Assembly: GCA_003184365.1 (NCBI GenBank)
Contig: NKYR01000090.1
Span: forward strand, 1-64,000
Direction of reading: 5' to 3'
Source of the DNA: Evernia prunastri
Lineage: Eukaryota; Ascomycota; Lecanoromycetes; Lecanorales; Parmeliaceae
Length of the DNA stretch: 64,000 bases
Both the position numbers and the translations under genes were made by a program. Position 1 is the stretch's first letter; each line of letters starts with the position of its first letter. Below are positions 21,936-33,083 of the stretch, piece after piece. Under the pieces are notes generated by a model, which did no database searches, was not told where the DNA came from, and was given only the letters and a program-made list of their open reading frames with translations.

Positions 21936-22677
21936 ATCACCATCACCATCAGCATACCAGCAGAAAAGAATCAAACCCCCCCCCCCCACTGCGAAAGAGG
22001 GCACGACGGAGGAAAATTAGAACGAAGGCGACGGCGATGGGGACGGCGAAGGCGAAAGGGGGAAAGCCAGCTCATAGTCGTCGTCGTCGCAGTAGACGAC
22101 TGGAGCTTGTGAGCGATGGATGTTTTGTATGGAACGCTGTAGGGTACAATAGTAGGGAGTAGAGGGGCAAAGGATGGAGAACAAGGGACAGGGGACCAGA
22201 TCCGCACTTGGATTGATTGGTTCCGTTTCAGATGCACATAGACCAGCCCTCTATGCTCTATGGATGGCATACGGGGCACAAGGGACTGGGATAGGCCGGC
22301 AGAGGCACACTGAGAGACGCACACACACACAAGCAAGCATGCTGTTGATAATGAAGAATAAAGGACAATTGACAATAAAGCTGGTAAGTAGTATGCGGAC
22401 TCAAGTCTTCGTCATTCGATCGTCGTCCCGGTTCTCAAGAGGAGGACGCCCCCAATCCAAAGGAAAAGAAAGATTGTGGGAATAAAAAAGCTCATGAACT
22501 CATCGATCCGACGACCTGAGAAACCCTCGGTGATGGATCGATCGAAATCGGCCGCCAGTCGCACTCTAGAAAACACAAGTTGTATCTTTGGTCTCCGAAT
22601 ACTCCATACCTCCTTCTCTGCTCCTTCCCCGACCCCTCCCCCCTTTACACCTCTTACTGCTCCAAACGTGTCATGTC
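21936..22677. other. 3' intergenic region upstream of the RHO1 stop
   Basis: A CATCAC/ACC repeat, a C run at about 21977-21988, a GGCGACGGC repeat and a CA repeat near 22320. No supported gene. It probably includes the RHO1 3' UTR. Confidence 0.5.
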
Positions 22678-23715
22678 CTACAGGATCAAGCACTTGGACT
22701 TCTTTCCGTCCCCATGGTGTTTGCCCTTTTTGGAAAGCAGTGCCGAGCGTGTCGCGTGCTCAAACACCTCCCTCACTCCTTCATTTGTCTTTGCCGAGCA
22801 CTCTAGGTAGTGTCGAGCGCCAATCTTCTTTTTCACTTCCTCACCCTGTACATGGACAGATTAGTAATGACATCTTTGTGAATAATATGAACAACTGATC
22901 TTTAGCGACAGACTGTGGGTGAGGTTCAACGTGCAGCATGCTTTCGATTGGGATCCTCTCGAATCATTTGGAAGGCTTACCTGCTCTGGGGTTACGGGTT
23001 TTTGGGAGGTCTTGTGCAATTCCTCAATGGTCTTCTGGTCATATCGAAGATCTTTCTTACATCCTACAAGGATGATTGGAAGACCTTGGCAGAAATGCAG
23101 CACTTCCGATATCCACTGCATGAAAAAGTGTATCAGTTTGTCATTCTGTCCAACAGGCGTGCGGCGTGGATGTTCAAAGGTATGTCTGATTGAGGACTGC
23201 ATCGTACCTTCTCCTGCACGTTATCCAGGGAATCGGGCGAGTCGACGGCGAAGCAAATGAGGATGACATGACTATCGGGGTATGAGAGCGGACGGAGACG
23301 GTCGTAATCTTCTTGTCCGGCCGTATCCCATAAGGCTAACTCAACGTGTTTTCCATCGACCTCGACATCGGCGACGTAATTCTCAAAGACGGTTGGGACG
23401 TATACCTATGGCGGAAGGGTCAGTGCTGTAGCTCGGTGTAGGCAGTCGGAAGGCTTGACGAATGAAGAAGTTCAATAATTGGTGGCAAGTGCAGAAGTTC
23501 GCGTGATGCAGGGCATGGAATAGTGGGGGTTCTGACCTCTGGGAAGGTACCCTTGGAGAAGACACTGATTAAGAGGGCCGAAGTCAGCAAGCGGCACGGA
23601 GCGCAGGGTGGTTATGCTGTGATGAGGGTAGGAAAAGAGATAGTTACATAAGAAGACAGGTCTTTCCGCAGGCACCGTCGCCGACGATGACGAGCTTGCG
23701 TCGGATTTCAGCCAT
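22678..23715 (-). CDS. RHO1: Rho1 small GTPase
   Basis: Five exons (23715-23648, 23564-23537, 23405-23208, 23115-22981, 22845-22678) total 597 nt and encode 198 aa. All Rho motifs are present: P-loop GDGACGKT, switch I with PTVFENY (effector Thr), switch II WDTAGQEDYDRLRPLSYP, a CKKDL guanine-specificity motif and an ECSAKTNEGV loop, with the Rho insert helix between them (YDQKTIEELHKTSQKPVTPEQGEEV). The C-terminus is basic and ends in a CLIL CAAX box, predicting geranylgeranylation and plasma-membrane attachment. In fungi Rho1 activates beta-1,3-glucan synthase and protein kinase C in the cell-wall integrity pathway. Exon 2 is only 28 nt. The 5' leader is CT-rich. The gene is convergent with the RQC1-like gene. 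Confidence 0.95.
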
Positions 23716-25325
23716 GCTGTACCGGTGCACACGTCAGCAGGACTGGGGGTGCTTGGATCAAAGGTGACTTGTTTAGCAGTAAATGTTTCGCAGATGAGAG
23801 TGTGAGAGATGGGAGAGGGTGACGAGGGTTGAGTGGTGATGGTGTCGGGGTGTTGTTGGGGAAAGAGGGTTGATGTTTGGTTGAGAAGATCGTACTTGTA
23901 AAACGACGCAGGCTTGCAGCTTGCGGGAGGTAGGTAGTGGAGTCCACTCTTTCCTGCAGTCGTTGTTCTGACAACCACTGTTCCCGGAGAAATCAGTTGA
24001 GGTTGATCAGAGTAGAAAAGAAGAAAAAGAAGAAGGAAGAAGAGTAGAAGAGAACAGTGCTGGTGTGAAGTATGGTGTTTGAGGTTGGGTGGGTTGTTTT
24101 GGAGATGTTGTTGTTCGACAATGATGAATGAAGGATGAGAAGTCAGAAAGTGCAAGGCGAGGCTAATCGCAGGCTCGAGGCGGTTATCTTGGTGCGGGTT
24201 AAAAGAATTAAAAGAAAAGGAAATTAGGAATCAGCAGCTGATTCGCTCATCCATGGATTCATAACATTTCATAACATTTCATTAAATTTATCAAATCAAT
24301 CATTTCTTGCTTGCAACGGCGTGACTTGCCTCACAAGGCTATGGCTATGTCTATGGCTATGGCTATGCTAACACTAGACAGAACCCTTTTCATTAATATT
24401 AGATACTTAAGATAGTTAAGATAGTTAGATAGATTGTGGCAACAACAACAAGACCCTCTCCCTCACTCACGCACTCCCCATCACTCCTTCTGAACGGATA
24501 TGCCTAGAGACCTCTACTTTTTCCTACCTCCCTAGAGTACCCACCTAAATACTCCTCCTATAAGTTACTCCGCTTCTCACCTTTCTCCCAACTAAAGCCG
24601 ACCCACTCGTATTTTCCTATAATTTCCTTCTTAAAAATTGTCTGCATCAACATACTCCATTGAGATACGAGTAACCCTTGTTCAGCTGACGAGGATTTCA
24701 ATGTGGCGTGCATCCAATCCGCATCCGTATTCGCCGGCATTAGCCTCGGCCGATGTAGAGGGGGGCCCTTTTTCTTCGGGGCTCTTCTGATTAATTGAAA
24801 CAAAATATATACATACTGTACCACTAACTACCTACTTACCGGTCTATATGGCCAAGGTGTGACATTTTTGCTGCTACTTCTTCTTCTTTCTCTTCTTGTT
24901 CACATGCAAACGTCTCCAGACTTCCATCTCACTAGCACAGCTCTCTTCTCCAAGCTGGCTGCCAGAGTTCATTCAATGCCAGTCCTTCACAAAGGCGACT
25001 TAATGTATTTAAACACTAGATGCTTCGTGATCAATGACAATGGGGGGGTAAATGCAATATGCAGGTTCGACCCGAATGCAACCCATCGCTCATATAAGTT
25101 ACTATCTTCCAACAGCAGCCACGATGAAAAAACAAGTCGTAATAACCTGACGCCTATGCTGAGCTCCTTCCCCTGGAAGGAAGCCAGCTGAATGATTGAT
25201 TGACCCCGTCTAGCATCCCAACAGCAATGGGTATATGTCCTTCGAATGAAAACGACCGAACATGATCAAACAGGATGAAACGAGACCCCACGGACATATG
25301 CATCATGATACAGCCGTCAAACAAT
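23716..25325. other. RHO1 upstream region and intergenic
   Basis: The first 440 nt contain a CT-rich leader (minus strand) upstream of RHO1 and may hold a 5'-UTR intron. A CTATGG hexamer repeat lies at 24339-24372 and AGATAGTTA repeats near 24410-24430. A minus-strand ORF at 24558-24824 and a plus-strand ORF at 24859-25191 have no motif and are not called. Confidence 0.5.
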
Positions 25326-27629
25326 TCACTCTCCATAGTCACTCGCCCAACCCCGTCCGTTCATGTCCCCTTCCCACCCATTATTGCTCGAGTACGCCGT
25401 ACCAGGCCCACTCACGTATCCAGCTTCTTCCGCCTCATCGAAATACTCGCCCCCGCTACTCGCATCGAAGCTGCTCCTGCCACTAATCTCTCCTTCATCC
25501 CCAGGTCCAGGCTGACCCAGTTGATCCCACTGCAGACCCTGCAACGCAGGATACTGCAATAACAGCGCTGCGGGTAGAGCAAAGCCACCGTTTTGGTTGG
25601 TGTTCATAGGCGGCGGAGGCGCCATGCCACCAGCCTGCATGCTTTGGTTCATCATCTGCTCGTCAAACACACGCTGTCGCTCCACTGCTTCTTCATCGAG
25701 CAAAGGCTTGATGCACACTCTGCCAGCTTCGCTTCTGAAGTGCCTGCCGAGAGCGTCCGCACGAGCAAACCTTCTGCCACATCCCCAGCTGCCGCCTGTG
25801 CCAAGCTCACCACGGCAGACAAACTTCTTCTCTCCGCTGTGTAGACCCTCGTGTCTCTTGCGATCATGCTGACGAGCGAAAGCTTTACCACACACCGTAC
25901 ATACGAATGGTCGCTCGTCTGTATGAGTGCGAAGATGCGATCGGAGATTGTAGGCACGCGTAAACTTTTTAGGGCAGAGGGTACACTGAAATGTAGCGGG
26001 ATGTTTTTGAATGCGTTTTTCCGTTCCAGAAGCAGGTGGTCGACTGGGGTCGGCAAGCTCGAGGATGTAGTCACGGTTCGGGATTGAAGAGGTCGATGAG
26101 CGGCGAGATGGCGACCTAGGCGCAGGCGAACTTTCTCTGGAGCTTGAGACGCTAGCGGAATAGCCCATGTCATACGGTGAGAGCGATCGATGCCGTTGAT
26201 CGATTTGTGAGTCCGTGGAGCCCAAGGTCGAGTGCGAAGAGCTGGGAGTCACTGGGCGTGAGTACAGGTTGGTGTCTGATTTGGCACGCATACGTCCTTT
26301 TCGACCTAATTAATTGTCAGCACATGCGATTAAGCATGGAACAGGGCCAAAGTCACCTCTATCAGGAGGACTCAATGCATCCATATCAGATTGCTCATAT
26401 CGTGGCGGCTCAAAGTTTGGCTGGCGCGTCGTGGGTGCATATTCAACGTTGATCTCTGGTGGTACCATCTGAGCAGCTTGGCCCATGTCGTTTGATCCCA
26501 GCCTCTCTTCAGGTTGGAATGGGGGGAAAATTTCGGGTTGATTGTTGGTGTACAACTCGGACCCCGGACCTCCATTGAAGTTGCTATTCGCTTGGGACAA
26601 AGGTATGAAGTTGTTTTCTTGCGCAAGCCCTAGTCCCGGCTGAGGGGACATGCGTGGGGATACGAAAGGACTGTGTCTCGGACTATGCCTTTGCTGCTGT
26701 GATTCTGACAAGGTAAACGACTCGATGCCTAGGCCTCCGTGGTAAAGCTGGTCGTCCTGCTGGGCATTTAACATCGGCGACGGATTCTGGTCGAAGGTGT
26801 CGAAAGAATCCTGTTGTATGAAAGGCGAAGGTGCCACTGAAGATGAGACATCGGAATGCTCCGATGGAGCCCTCCGGTGGTTCTGGAACTGCGATCCTGT
26901 GAGCATTCCCGACCATTCTGCTGATTGGTGCCCATTCGTGAAGGCGGCTGAGGGATCTAGCGAAACGTGTCGTGAATGATGTGGAGACCACTGCTGTCCC
27001 TGATTCGTAATTGGGGAAGCTGGTCCAGATGAATGTGCATCTGGCGGCATAAGGTTTGGCGGTGTCGGATTTATTTGCGGTGAGGACATGTTGCTCATGA
27101 TGTCTGCAGGGTTTATGTGGCTCTGCTGGGGCGGGTCCAATTGAGGGTCTAGCATGAAATTGTGTTCGTAGGACTGTTCCTGCTTCACACCGAAACCTTG
27201 TTGTTGGCGGAAGTCTTGCAGGTCGGCTCCCAGTCCCAGCGGATCCGATTGATATGGCTGACCCTCTTGTGAATTATTGATATGTGAAGGATCTTGCCCA
27301 AAAGTCGTATCTAGGTCATTCTGTGGAAATGAATGCCCATAACTCTGATCACCAAAGTCGTTACTGGGTAGCACGTGTTGCTGAAATTGAGGATGCAGCG
27401 CGGACCCATTCATGTACGGAGGAGACAAGCCGTATTGTAGACCATTCGCAGCTGTAGAGGAGATGTTGGAATCGAAAGACTGAGACGCGAAGTTCGTAGA
27501 AGTGGTTGGGAGGCCTGAGGGCGATGATTGGATATGACGATTTTGTGGCGATGGAGAATGTCTTATACGCGGATCAGGCTGACGGCCAGCCGATGATGAC
27601 CTCCCACGGTGTTGTTGTGTTTCCATCAT
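25326..27629 (-). CDS. CRZ1: C2H2 zinc-finger transcription factor, Crz1/CrzA-like (calcineurin-responsive)
   Basis: Two exons (27629-26357, 26305-25326) total 2253 nt and encode 750 aa. The join AGA G|GT CGA gives RGRKGRMRAKSD. The long N-terminus is Gln/Asn/Ser/Pro-rich and disordered. The C-terminal part has two classical C2H2 fingers, from about residue 530 (FQCTLCPKKFTRAYNLRSHLRTH) and 558 (FVCTVCGKAFARQHDRKRHEGLH), then a third, longer finger (FVCRGEL...WGCGRRFARADALGRHFRSEAGRVC). This two-plus-one arrangement with the GCGRRFARADALGRH signature is typical of fungal Crz1/CrzA, which enters the nucleus after calcineurin dephosphorylation and drives calcium, cation and wall-stress genes. 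PEINVE at 391-396 fits the calcineurin-docking consensus PxIxIT. Regulation by calcineurin is inferred. Confidence 0.9.
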
Positions 27630-29490
27630 GGTTTATGGGGTTCCTATATGCTTTTCTTAGATTGGAGAAGCGCTCGGTTGGACCAACTGTCCCCGTGCTT
27701 AATGGACTGCGGAAGGTAGGTGTTGGGCGATGTGGGGCGCTCTTGAAGATTGGCTTCAGTGCACTCGAGAGCTTTGATGTTATGTGTTTGGGGCTGTGCA
27801 GGGGTGGTTGGTGGAAGTCCTCCTGAACAGAGGAGGAAGGTGAGCAATGCCTCCTTTGCCTGCCTGGTGAGTGGGGGCGGACAGCCGGCGGTCGGCGTCT
27901 GTTTCAGGACACAAACGGTGTTTCCACCGTTTCGAGCGGGATCGACCGTTGCTCTACGTCTCAATTTGGGGAGTGAAACCAGCTCAAGTGATTCTTTCTC
28001 CGCTTCTAGACGCTGACTCTGAGTGGAATGCACATAAGGCTTCAGCGGTGGCGAGCGATCTTATGGACAGTCTCTGGTTTTTTTTTTTTTTTTGTATTTG
28101 TAGAGTCCAGGAGGTAGCCTTGTGGGTAGATGTGATAGGTTTTAGTTAGGCTAGCCTACTCTTGCAATCGGGCGCTCCGCAAGGTTTGACGGAGAAGGTT
28201 CGCATCAAGGTATTATGATGTATTGGCGGAGATTGAAGCGTTAGGGTTGGGTGGAGATCATGCGGGAAGGGAGGTGTTATGAGAGCAGGGTGGTGGAACC
28301 CTATTCGATTGAAGTGAACGTGTTAGCATGGAAGTATGAATATGGATATGGTACGAGTGGATATCAAGGTCTAAGCCCTGAGGCTGCGCAAAAACATGGT
28401 ATAGGGCAAGTGGAGGCTCCATACCTAACGTGCTTCTCTTCGGTACCGGCTGCTATTACTCCGCAGTTGGCATGTGTATGGGCGTGTACGGATTGTGGGG
28501 GGAAGTCGGGGGGAAGGAAAGGGTGCGCTTGTTCGGCGAATTGATGGGTCGATGGGATATATTAACGAGTCAAAAGCTTGATGTTGGAGGTGAGGGGGGG
28601 CGCTGGGATGAAGATGAAAGATGAAGATATAGATGATGCGACAGGTACAGGAATAGAACAGATCTACCGTACTATATTCTGGCAATCTGGTACGATGTCT
28701 CTCGGTCTCTTCCTTCCTCTTCTGAGGTCCAAGTCCCGGCGTCTACATGATTACGCGCTAAACCATATGGAGTTTGGAAGGGATCCTTGCATTGCCTTGT
28801 CTAGCGCCAAAGCATTGGATAATATTGGATAAGAATCATAGGTGAGAACTTGAGAAGATAGCATCATAATAATTCATAATTCATAATTCATCAAGTAAGA
28901 AAATGTCTCACATGCACTATGATTAAATCTTTTCGCCTACCATGCGGGTAAATAAAATAAAAAAAGGCAGTAGCTGACTACAAGTCTTTGGATAGAATAT
29001 AATAAAATATAGATTATAGAGTACGTTAAAGAAGTAGCTCATGCGCTCAGCCTCCTTTTGCTGCCTAGTAGCCTACCTTAAAGTAGGATACCTTACCTAA
29101 GGTACTGCTCTGACATCAAGTCTAATGCCGTTTCATCTTCTGTTTCCCTAGGCTGCGGACCCGCTGCCTGAAAAGCACAGCCCCCCCTCCGATTCTTTGC
29201 TCTTGGGCACTGTAAGGCAGACAGCAAACAATAACAAAAAATCTGCGAGTACGTAGAACGTTATCAGAATCATCGCGCATGATGATGATGATGATGCGAC
29301 GTTATTGATAATTGACATATTCTGTACAGATCACGTTCGTTAATACACAGATTGCTACCAAATGCCAAATGGCATCATCCGTCCTGTCATCCCAAAAGAC
29401 AAGTGGCCCAAAAGGTTTCCTCCCTACATAGTGAACATGAATAATTGTAATATCCCATCCTTCGAAATCTGCCTCAGAGACCAGAACGCC
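27630..29490. other. Upstream region of the Crz1-like gene and intergenic
   Basis: A 16-nt T run at 28078-28093, an ATG/GAT trinucleotide repeat at 29279-29296 and several TACCTTA/TAAGGTA motifs near 29080-29105. Short ORFs (for example 27644-28033 reverse, 28251-28544 forward) have no motif. A long 5' leader for the transcription factor is plausible. Confidence 0.5.
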
Positions 29491-32301
29491 TTATTCTTTT
29501 TCCTTCCCTTTCCCCTTGTCAACATCCTCCACCCCATCACCTGCCTCTTTGACCTCAGCGCTGAAAGTACTCTCACCGTCCCCATCAGGACCCCGGTTCA
29601 CCACCCGGAGCTTTTCTTTCGGCACCGTGAACATCACCTGTACCACCCTTCTCTCCACCGCCGATTCAACATCCCATTCTTCGTCACTTCCATCCCGATC
29701 GTTTCCACCACGTTTGCCTCCTTCTTGCTCCCCAACGTCCCAATCCCTTGCACCTCGCCTTTTCTGCCAGAACATAGCCCCTGTACTCGCTGCTCGCCGA
29801 GGTAGTCCACCTTCTGTAAAACCGCGTTTCGTTGGCGAAGATGAGTTGCTACCGGTGTTCTCAGGCGATGTCGAAGCACTGCGATCTAGCCCGGAGAATG
29901 CGCGTCGTACGCTCCCCATCCAAGCCCTTGCTCGGCTATGACTTCTTGTTGGCGATGGTCCTCCTGAACTAGGATAGTCACCAAGCAATGCCTCGCCCTC
30001 TATTTGCAGCTGAGAGAAAGACGGTCCTGCCGTGGCGAAATTGTCGGAGATGGCAGTCCGCTGTGGAACTGGATCCAGGCTCAAGGACCGTGACCGCCGA
30101 TGCTCAGGACTGTAGCGTTGTGATGCATTTGGTAAGTGATCAGATGGCGTATTCTCGTTTGCGGGGCGGTGGGCAGCCGTACTAAACAGCGCCGTCGAGC
30201 GCTGTGACAGGCTTCTGCTCATGTTTCCGACCGAGTTCTGTATTGAATGAGACGACAAACCAGAACGGGAGGACTGATCACTAAGCGTCGAAGATGTCCG
30301 ATCGTTCTTCTCCGGCGAGAGTCGGCCCACTTGAGAGTGCATCATTGCATTCGCAACTGTCCAGTCAGACACCCAGTTGCGAACCTCATGCTCTCTGTCC
30401 TGCGGTGACTGTGGAGAAGGTGTTCGTGAGCCACCCATTGGATCCTGAAAAGGGTCAAGATTGGGGGCATTGCTAAGCACGTTGTAACCGTTTCTTTGCA
30501 CCATTTCTTTGTGCCCCGATTGCGTTCCGTCGTTAAGTCCTTCATCGTATTCGTCACGCTCGTCGATTGGGTGGATGGTACTGAATCCGGGAGTTTGCCG
30601 TCCATCCTCGTACCGTGGTGCGGGTTGGTACGTTCCTCGAGAGTAGAGGGACCTTCGCAAACCTCGTGTAGGACTTGGGATTTCAAAGAGCAGGCCTGTC
30701 CTTTCGGCATTAGGCTCGCTTCGGCCAGATCCATTAGCATATCCGGCAGCACCGAGCGGCCGTGACTGAAAGTCTCGTGACATTATACTGTCTTCTGCCC
30801 CGTCTACGGCCGTCATCTCACGTGGCCTGCCTGGGGTAGACCCAGAGCTATCAATGAACAAAGGAATTCCATGGGTACTGGCTGACAGGTGGCGCAATTC
30901 ATCTTCCCGTGCATCTCGGCGACGTTTTAATCGACGACTGTACCAGAAATACACAACGACAACCACGATGATCGCCAAAATGCCGAGAGTGAGCCCAGCT
31001 CCTAGTCCCGCTTTCTTTGAGGCAGTATTTGAATTAGCGGCGGCGCTGTTGGAAGACCCATGACTAGTCCCAATGTTGGGATGAGTATAACTTGTGATCC
31101 ATGTGCTTGATGTTGTGTTGAAAAAGTACGTATCCGCGCTTGCCGATGGGTCCGTCCGTTTCCTCTTTGAACCGCTAGAGGCGGGAATTTCGTACCCTCC
31201 AACAACCATCATCACATCGCCGGGAAGCATCGTAGCCGCATGACCATATATCCCTGTTCCGTCAGCAAGGCCTGGCCCACTCTGACTTGGTATGCTCCAT
31301 TGCCAGTCGCCACTGCCACCATAGCCTTGCCCGAGTTCAAGAGTTACTAGTTGCGGATCTGCTAGGTTTGTCACGTCTCCAACCCATCCGCCAAAGACAA
31401 TGACCCTCTTCCCATCTGAGGTGAGTAGGGCTGTATGACCCGATCTGGGGTCGACCGCGCTCGAATCTCTTGTCGCGAGATCTGTATTAGGGGTCTCTCG
31501 TGGAGTAACTATCGGCAAGAAGCTCCAGCTTTGCTCAGGCATTGAGAAGAGCGCTACCTGGGACATGTTGATGAATGCGGTTTGGGTGTGACCTCCAAGC
31601 AAGACGAAGTTCTGATTCTGAAATTGGGTACTATTGGCGTTCCCAGACTTAAAGAAAGTTGGCAAGAGTGGGGTGATGGTGAACCCGGCCTCTGCGATTG
31701 GTGGTCCTCTGCTTGACGTGATACCTAGGTCGTATGTAGAATCCTGGGACGATTCGGATTGTATGCTCAACATGCTGTTGGAATAGTTTGCCGCTTGCGT
31801 CCAATCATCTGCAGTTGACGACGTCGAGTTGGGGCACATGCCTCCAAAGATGTACATCTCAGAGGTGGCATTGACCGTACTTGAGAAGGCCAGAGCTGCC
31901 GCCAGATAGTTCGCACCGTCCAGCACATTGTTACCACTCAGGCCTCCTATTGATAGATCTATCTCTTTCCATGTTCCATTAAGGCTCGAGCGTTCGCTTT
32001 GTGGAGTCAATTTCCAGAATGTTGACCCCGCTGCTGCATCGCTGCAATTGCCAGCGTACACTAAGATACTCCCATTCCCATCAATCGTAGGTGTATAAGC
32101 ACTTTGGGGTCCGTCTAGGAAAGGGAGTGTTGGCGAAATGGTTGAGTAAGGCAGATTTGTAGCGCCGAGCGTGTCCGTTGTGTTCAGCGCGAGCAGCTGG
32201 GAGTTTGGGGAGCTTGATGTACCAGGTTGAAAGAGATAAATTACATCGTTCAAGGCGGGCGAAGACAAGATTCGTGTAGGGTTGTAGGGAAAGGCTGCCA
32301 T
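29491..32301 (-). CDS. Kelch/galactose-oxidase-like beta-propeller membrane protein
   Basis: Single open frame of 936 aa from the ATG at 32301. Residues 1-410 hold kelch-type blades with hydrophobic strands followed by Gly-Gly: MYIFGGM (149-155), FVLLGGH (232-238), VIVFGGW (300-306), MMVVGGY (364-370). The region has many N-x-S/T sites, suggesting a lumenal or extracellular domain. A Ser/Asn linker leads to one transmembrane helix (about 433-454), then a basic stop (RRLKRRRDAREDEL) and about 475 cytoplasmic residues rich in Ser, Pro and Arg, probably phosphorylated. This matches a family of fungal kelch membrane proteins of uncertain role, possibly polarity or wall. The encoded N-terminus (MAAFPYNPTR) looks like a mature N-terminus without a signal peptide, so a 5' exon may be missing. 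Confidence 0.8.
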   Translation of the reverse strand: MAAFPYNPTRILSSPALNDVIYLFQPGTSSSPNSQLLALNTTDTLGATNLPYSTISPTLPFLDGPQSAYTPTIDGNGSILVYAGNCSDAAAGSTFWKLTPQSERSSLNGTWKEIDLSIGGLSGNNVLDGANYLAAALAFSSTVNATSEMYIFGGMCPNSTSSTADDWTQAANYSNSMLSIQSESSQDSTYDLGITSSRGPPIAEAGFTITPLLPTFFKSGNANSTQFQNQNFVLLGGHTQTAFINMSQVALFSMPEQSWSFLPIVTPRETPNTDLATRDSSAVDPRSGHTALLTSDGKRVIVFGGWVGDVTNLADPQLVTLELGQGYGGSGDWQWSIPSQSGPGLADGTGIYGHAATMLPGDVMMVVGGYEIPASSGSKRKRTDPSASADTYFFNTTSSTWITSYTHPNIGTSHGSSNSAAANSNTASKKAGLGAGLTLGILAIIVVVVVYFWYSRRLKRRRDAREDELRHLSASTHGIPLFIDSSGSTPGRPREMTAVDGAEDSIMSRDFQSRPLGAAGYANGSGRSEPNAERTGLLFEIPSPTRGLRRSLYSRGTYQPAPRYEDGRQTPGFSTIHPIDERDEYDEGLNDGTQSGHKEMVQRNGYNVLSNAPNLDPFQDPMGGSRTPSPQSPQDREHEVRNWVSDWTVANAMMHSQVGRLSPEKNDRTSSTLSDQSSRSGLSSHSIQNSVGNMSRSLSQRSTALFSTAAHRPANENTPSDHLPNASQRYSPEHRRSRSLSLDPVPQRTAISDNFATAGPSFSQLQIEGEALLGDYPSSGGPSPTRSHSRARAWMGSVRRAFSGLDRSASTSPENTGSNSSSPTKRGFTEGGLPRRAASTGAMFWQKRRGARDWDVGEQEGGKRGGNDRDGSDEEWDVESAVERRVVQVMFTVPKEKLRVVNRGPDGDGESTFSAEVKEAGDGVEDVDKGKGKEKE

Positions 32302-33083
32302 AAGGGCCCAAGAAATGCTGCAGCACTTTGGAGTGCCGGTGCCGCGTTCACCTAGCGCATGCTCTATGCTATACGAGGTACTCTCATTGCGGGCATTTTT
32401 TTGAGATTCTGATCGGACGCGGCGAGTGTTGTGTAACTGTCGAGGTCAATCACTGAGATGGGACTTTGGTTGTAGTTGTTGATTCTGACAGGGTGGCTGG
32501 AAATAAATAGAGGGGCCGCCAAGATGAGAGGGGAAAGGATTTCAAACGAACGCGGCAGGTTGCAGTGCGCAACATGTGTTGGAGATCAACCTGCAGTCTG
32601 CAAAGCTAATGCAGGTCATCAATACAGTTCTATGGTTCACGATCATGCATGATTCGTCGATTAAACGTGGGCGTGTCATGCTATTTACAGTCCTTCGTCG
32701 TTCCGGCAACCAGATTCAGCCCTATCTCTTAGGCTTGAGCGAAAGAAAGATCTTCTTTGCATAACGTAAAGGGGATGATATTCTTATGGAAAGTCGTGAG
32801 ACTAGGTTGCTGTTGTTTGGTGATTGATGTCAGAGAGGTACCATGATAAAAGTAATTCCATGTTTTCTACTTAATGTAGGCTCTTCTAAGTTCGCCATTC
32901 ACATCCTTGTAGACCAAGCCTCGAAAGGACGAGACGAAGTAGGTTTAGAGCGACAACGCTCCTCCCTATGTCTATCCTATGCACAACCTCCATGCCCGCA
33001 ACGCCATGCATGCATTCAAATGTTCATGCTCTCGTTCGCCGTTCACTCATCGTCTTCATAGGGTATTGCAGCGCTTTTCCGAT
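32302..33083. other. Intergenic between kelch gene and UFD2
   Basis: The kelch-gene upstream region (32302-32560) should contain its missing 5' exon, but I could not place a signal-peptide exon with consistent phase. 32576-33061 has only short ORFs and is the UFD2 3' flank. Confidence 0.45.

Noticed and set aside
21383..22004. Long minus-strand ORFs made of Phe, Leu and Ser, membrane-protein-like
   Set aside because: They are translations of the purine-rich simple-sequence tract; no true hydrophobic domain pattern.
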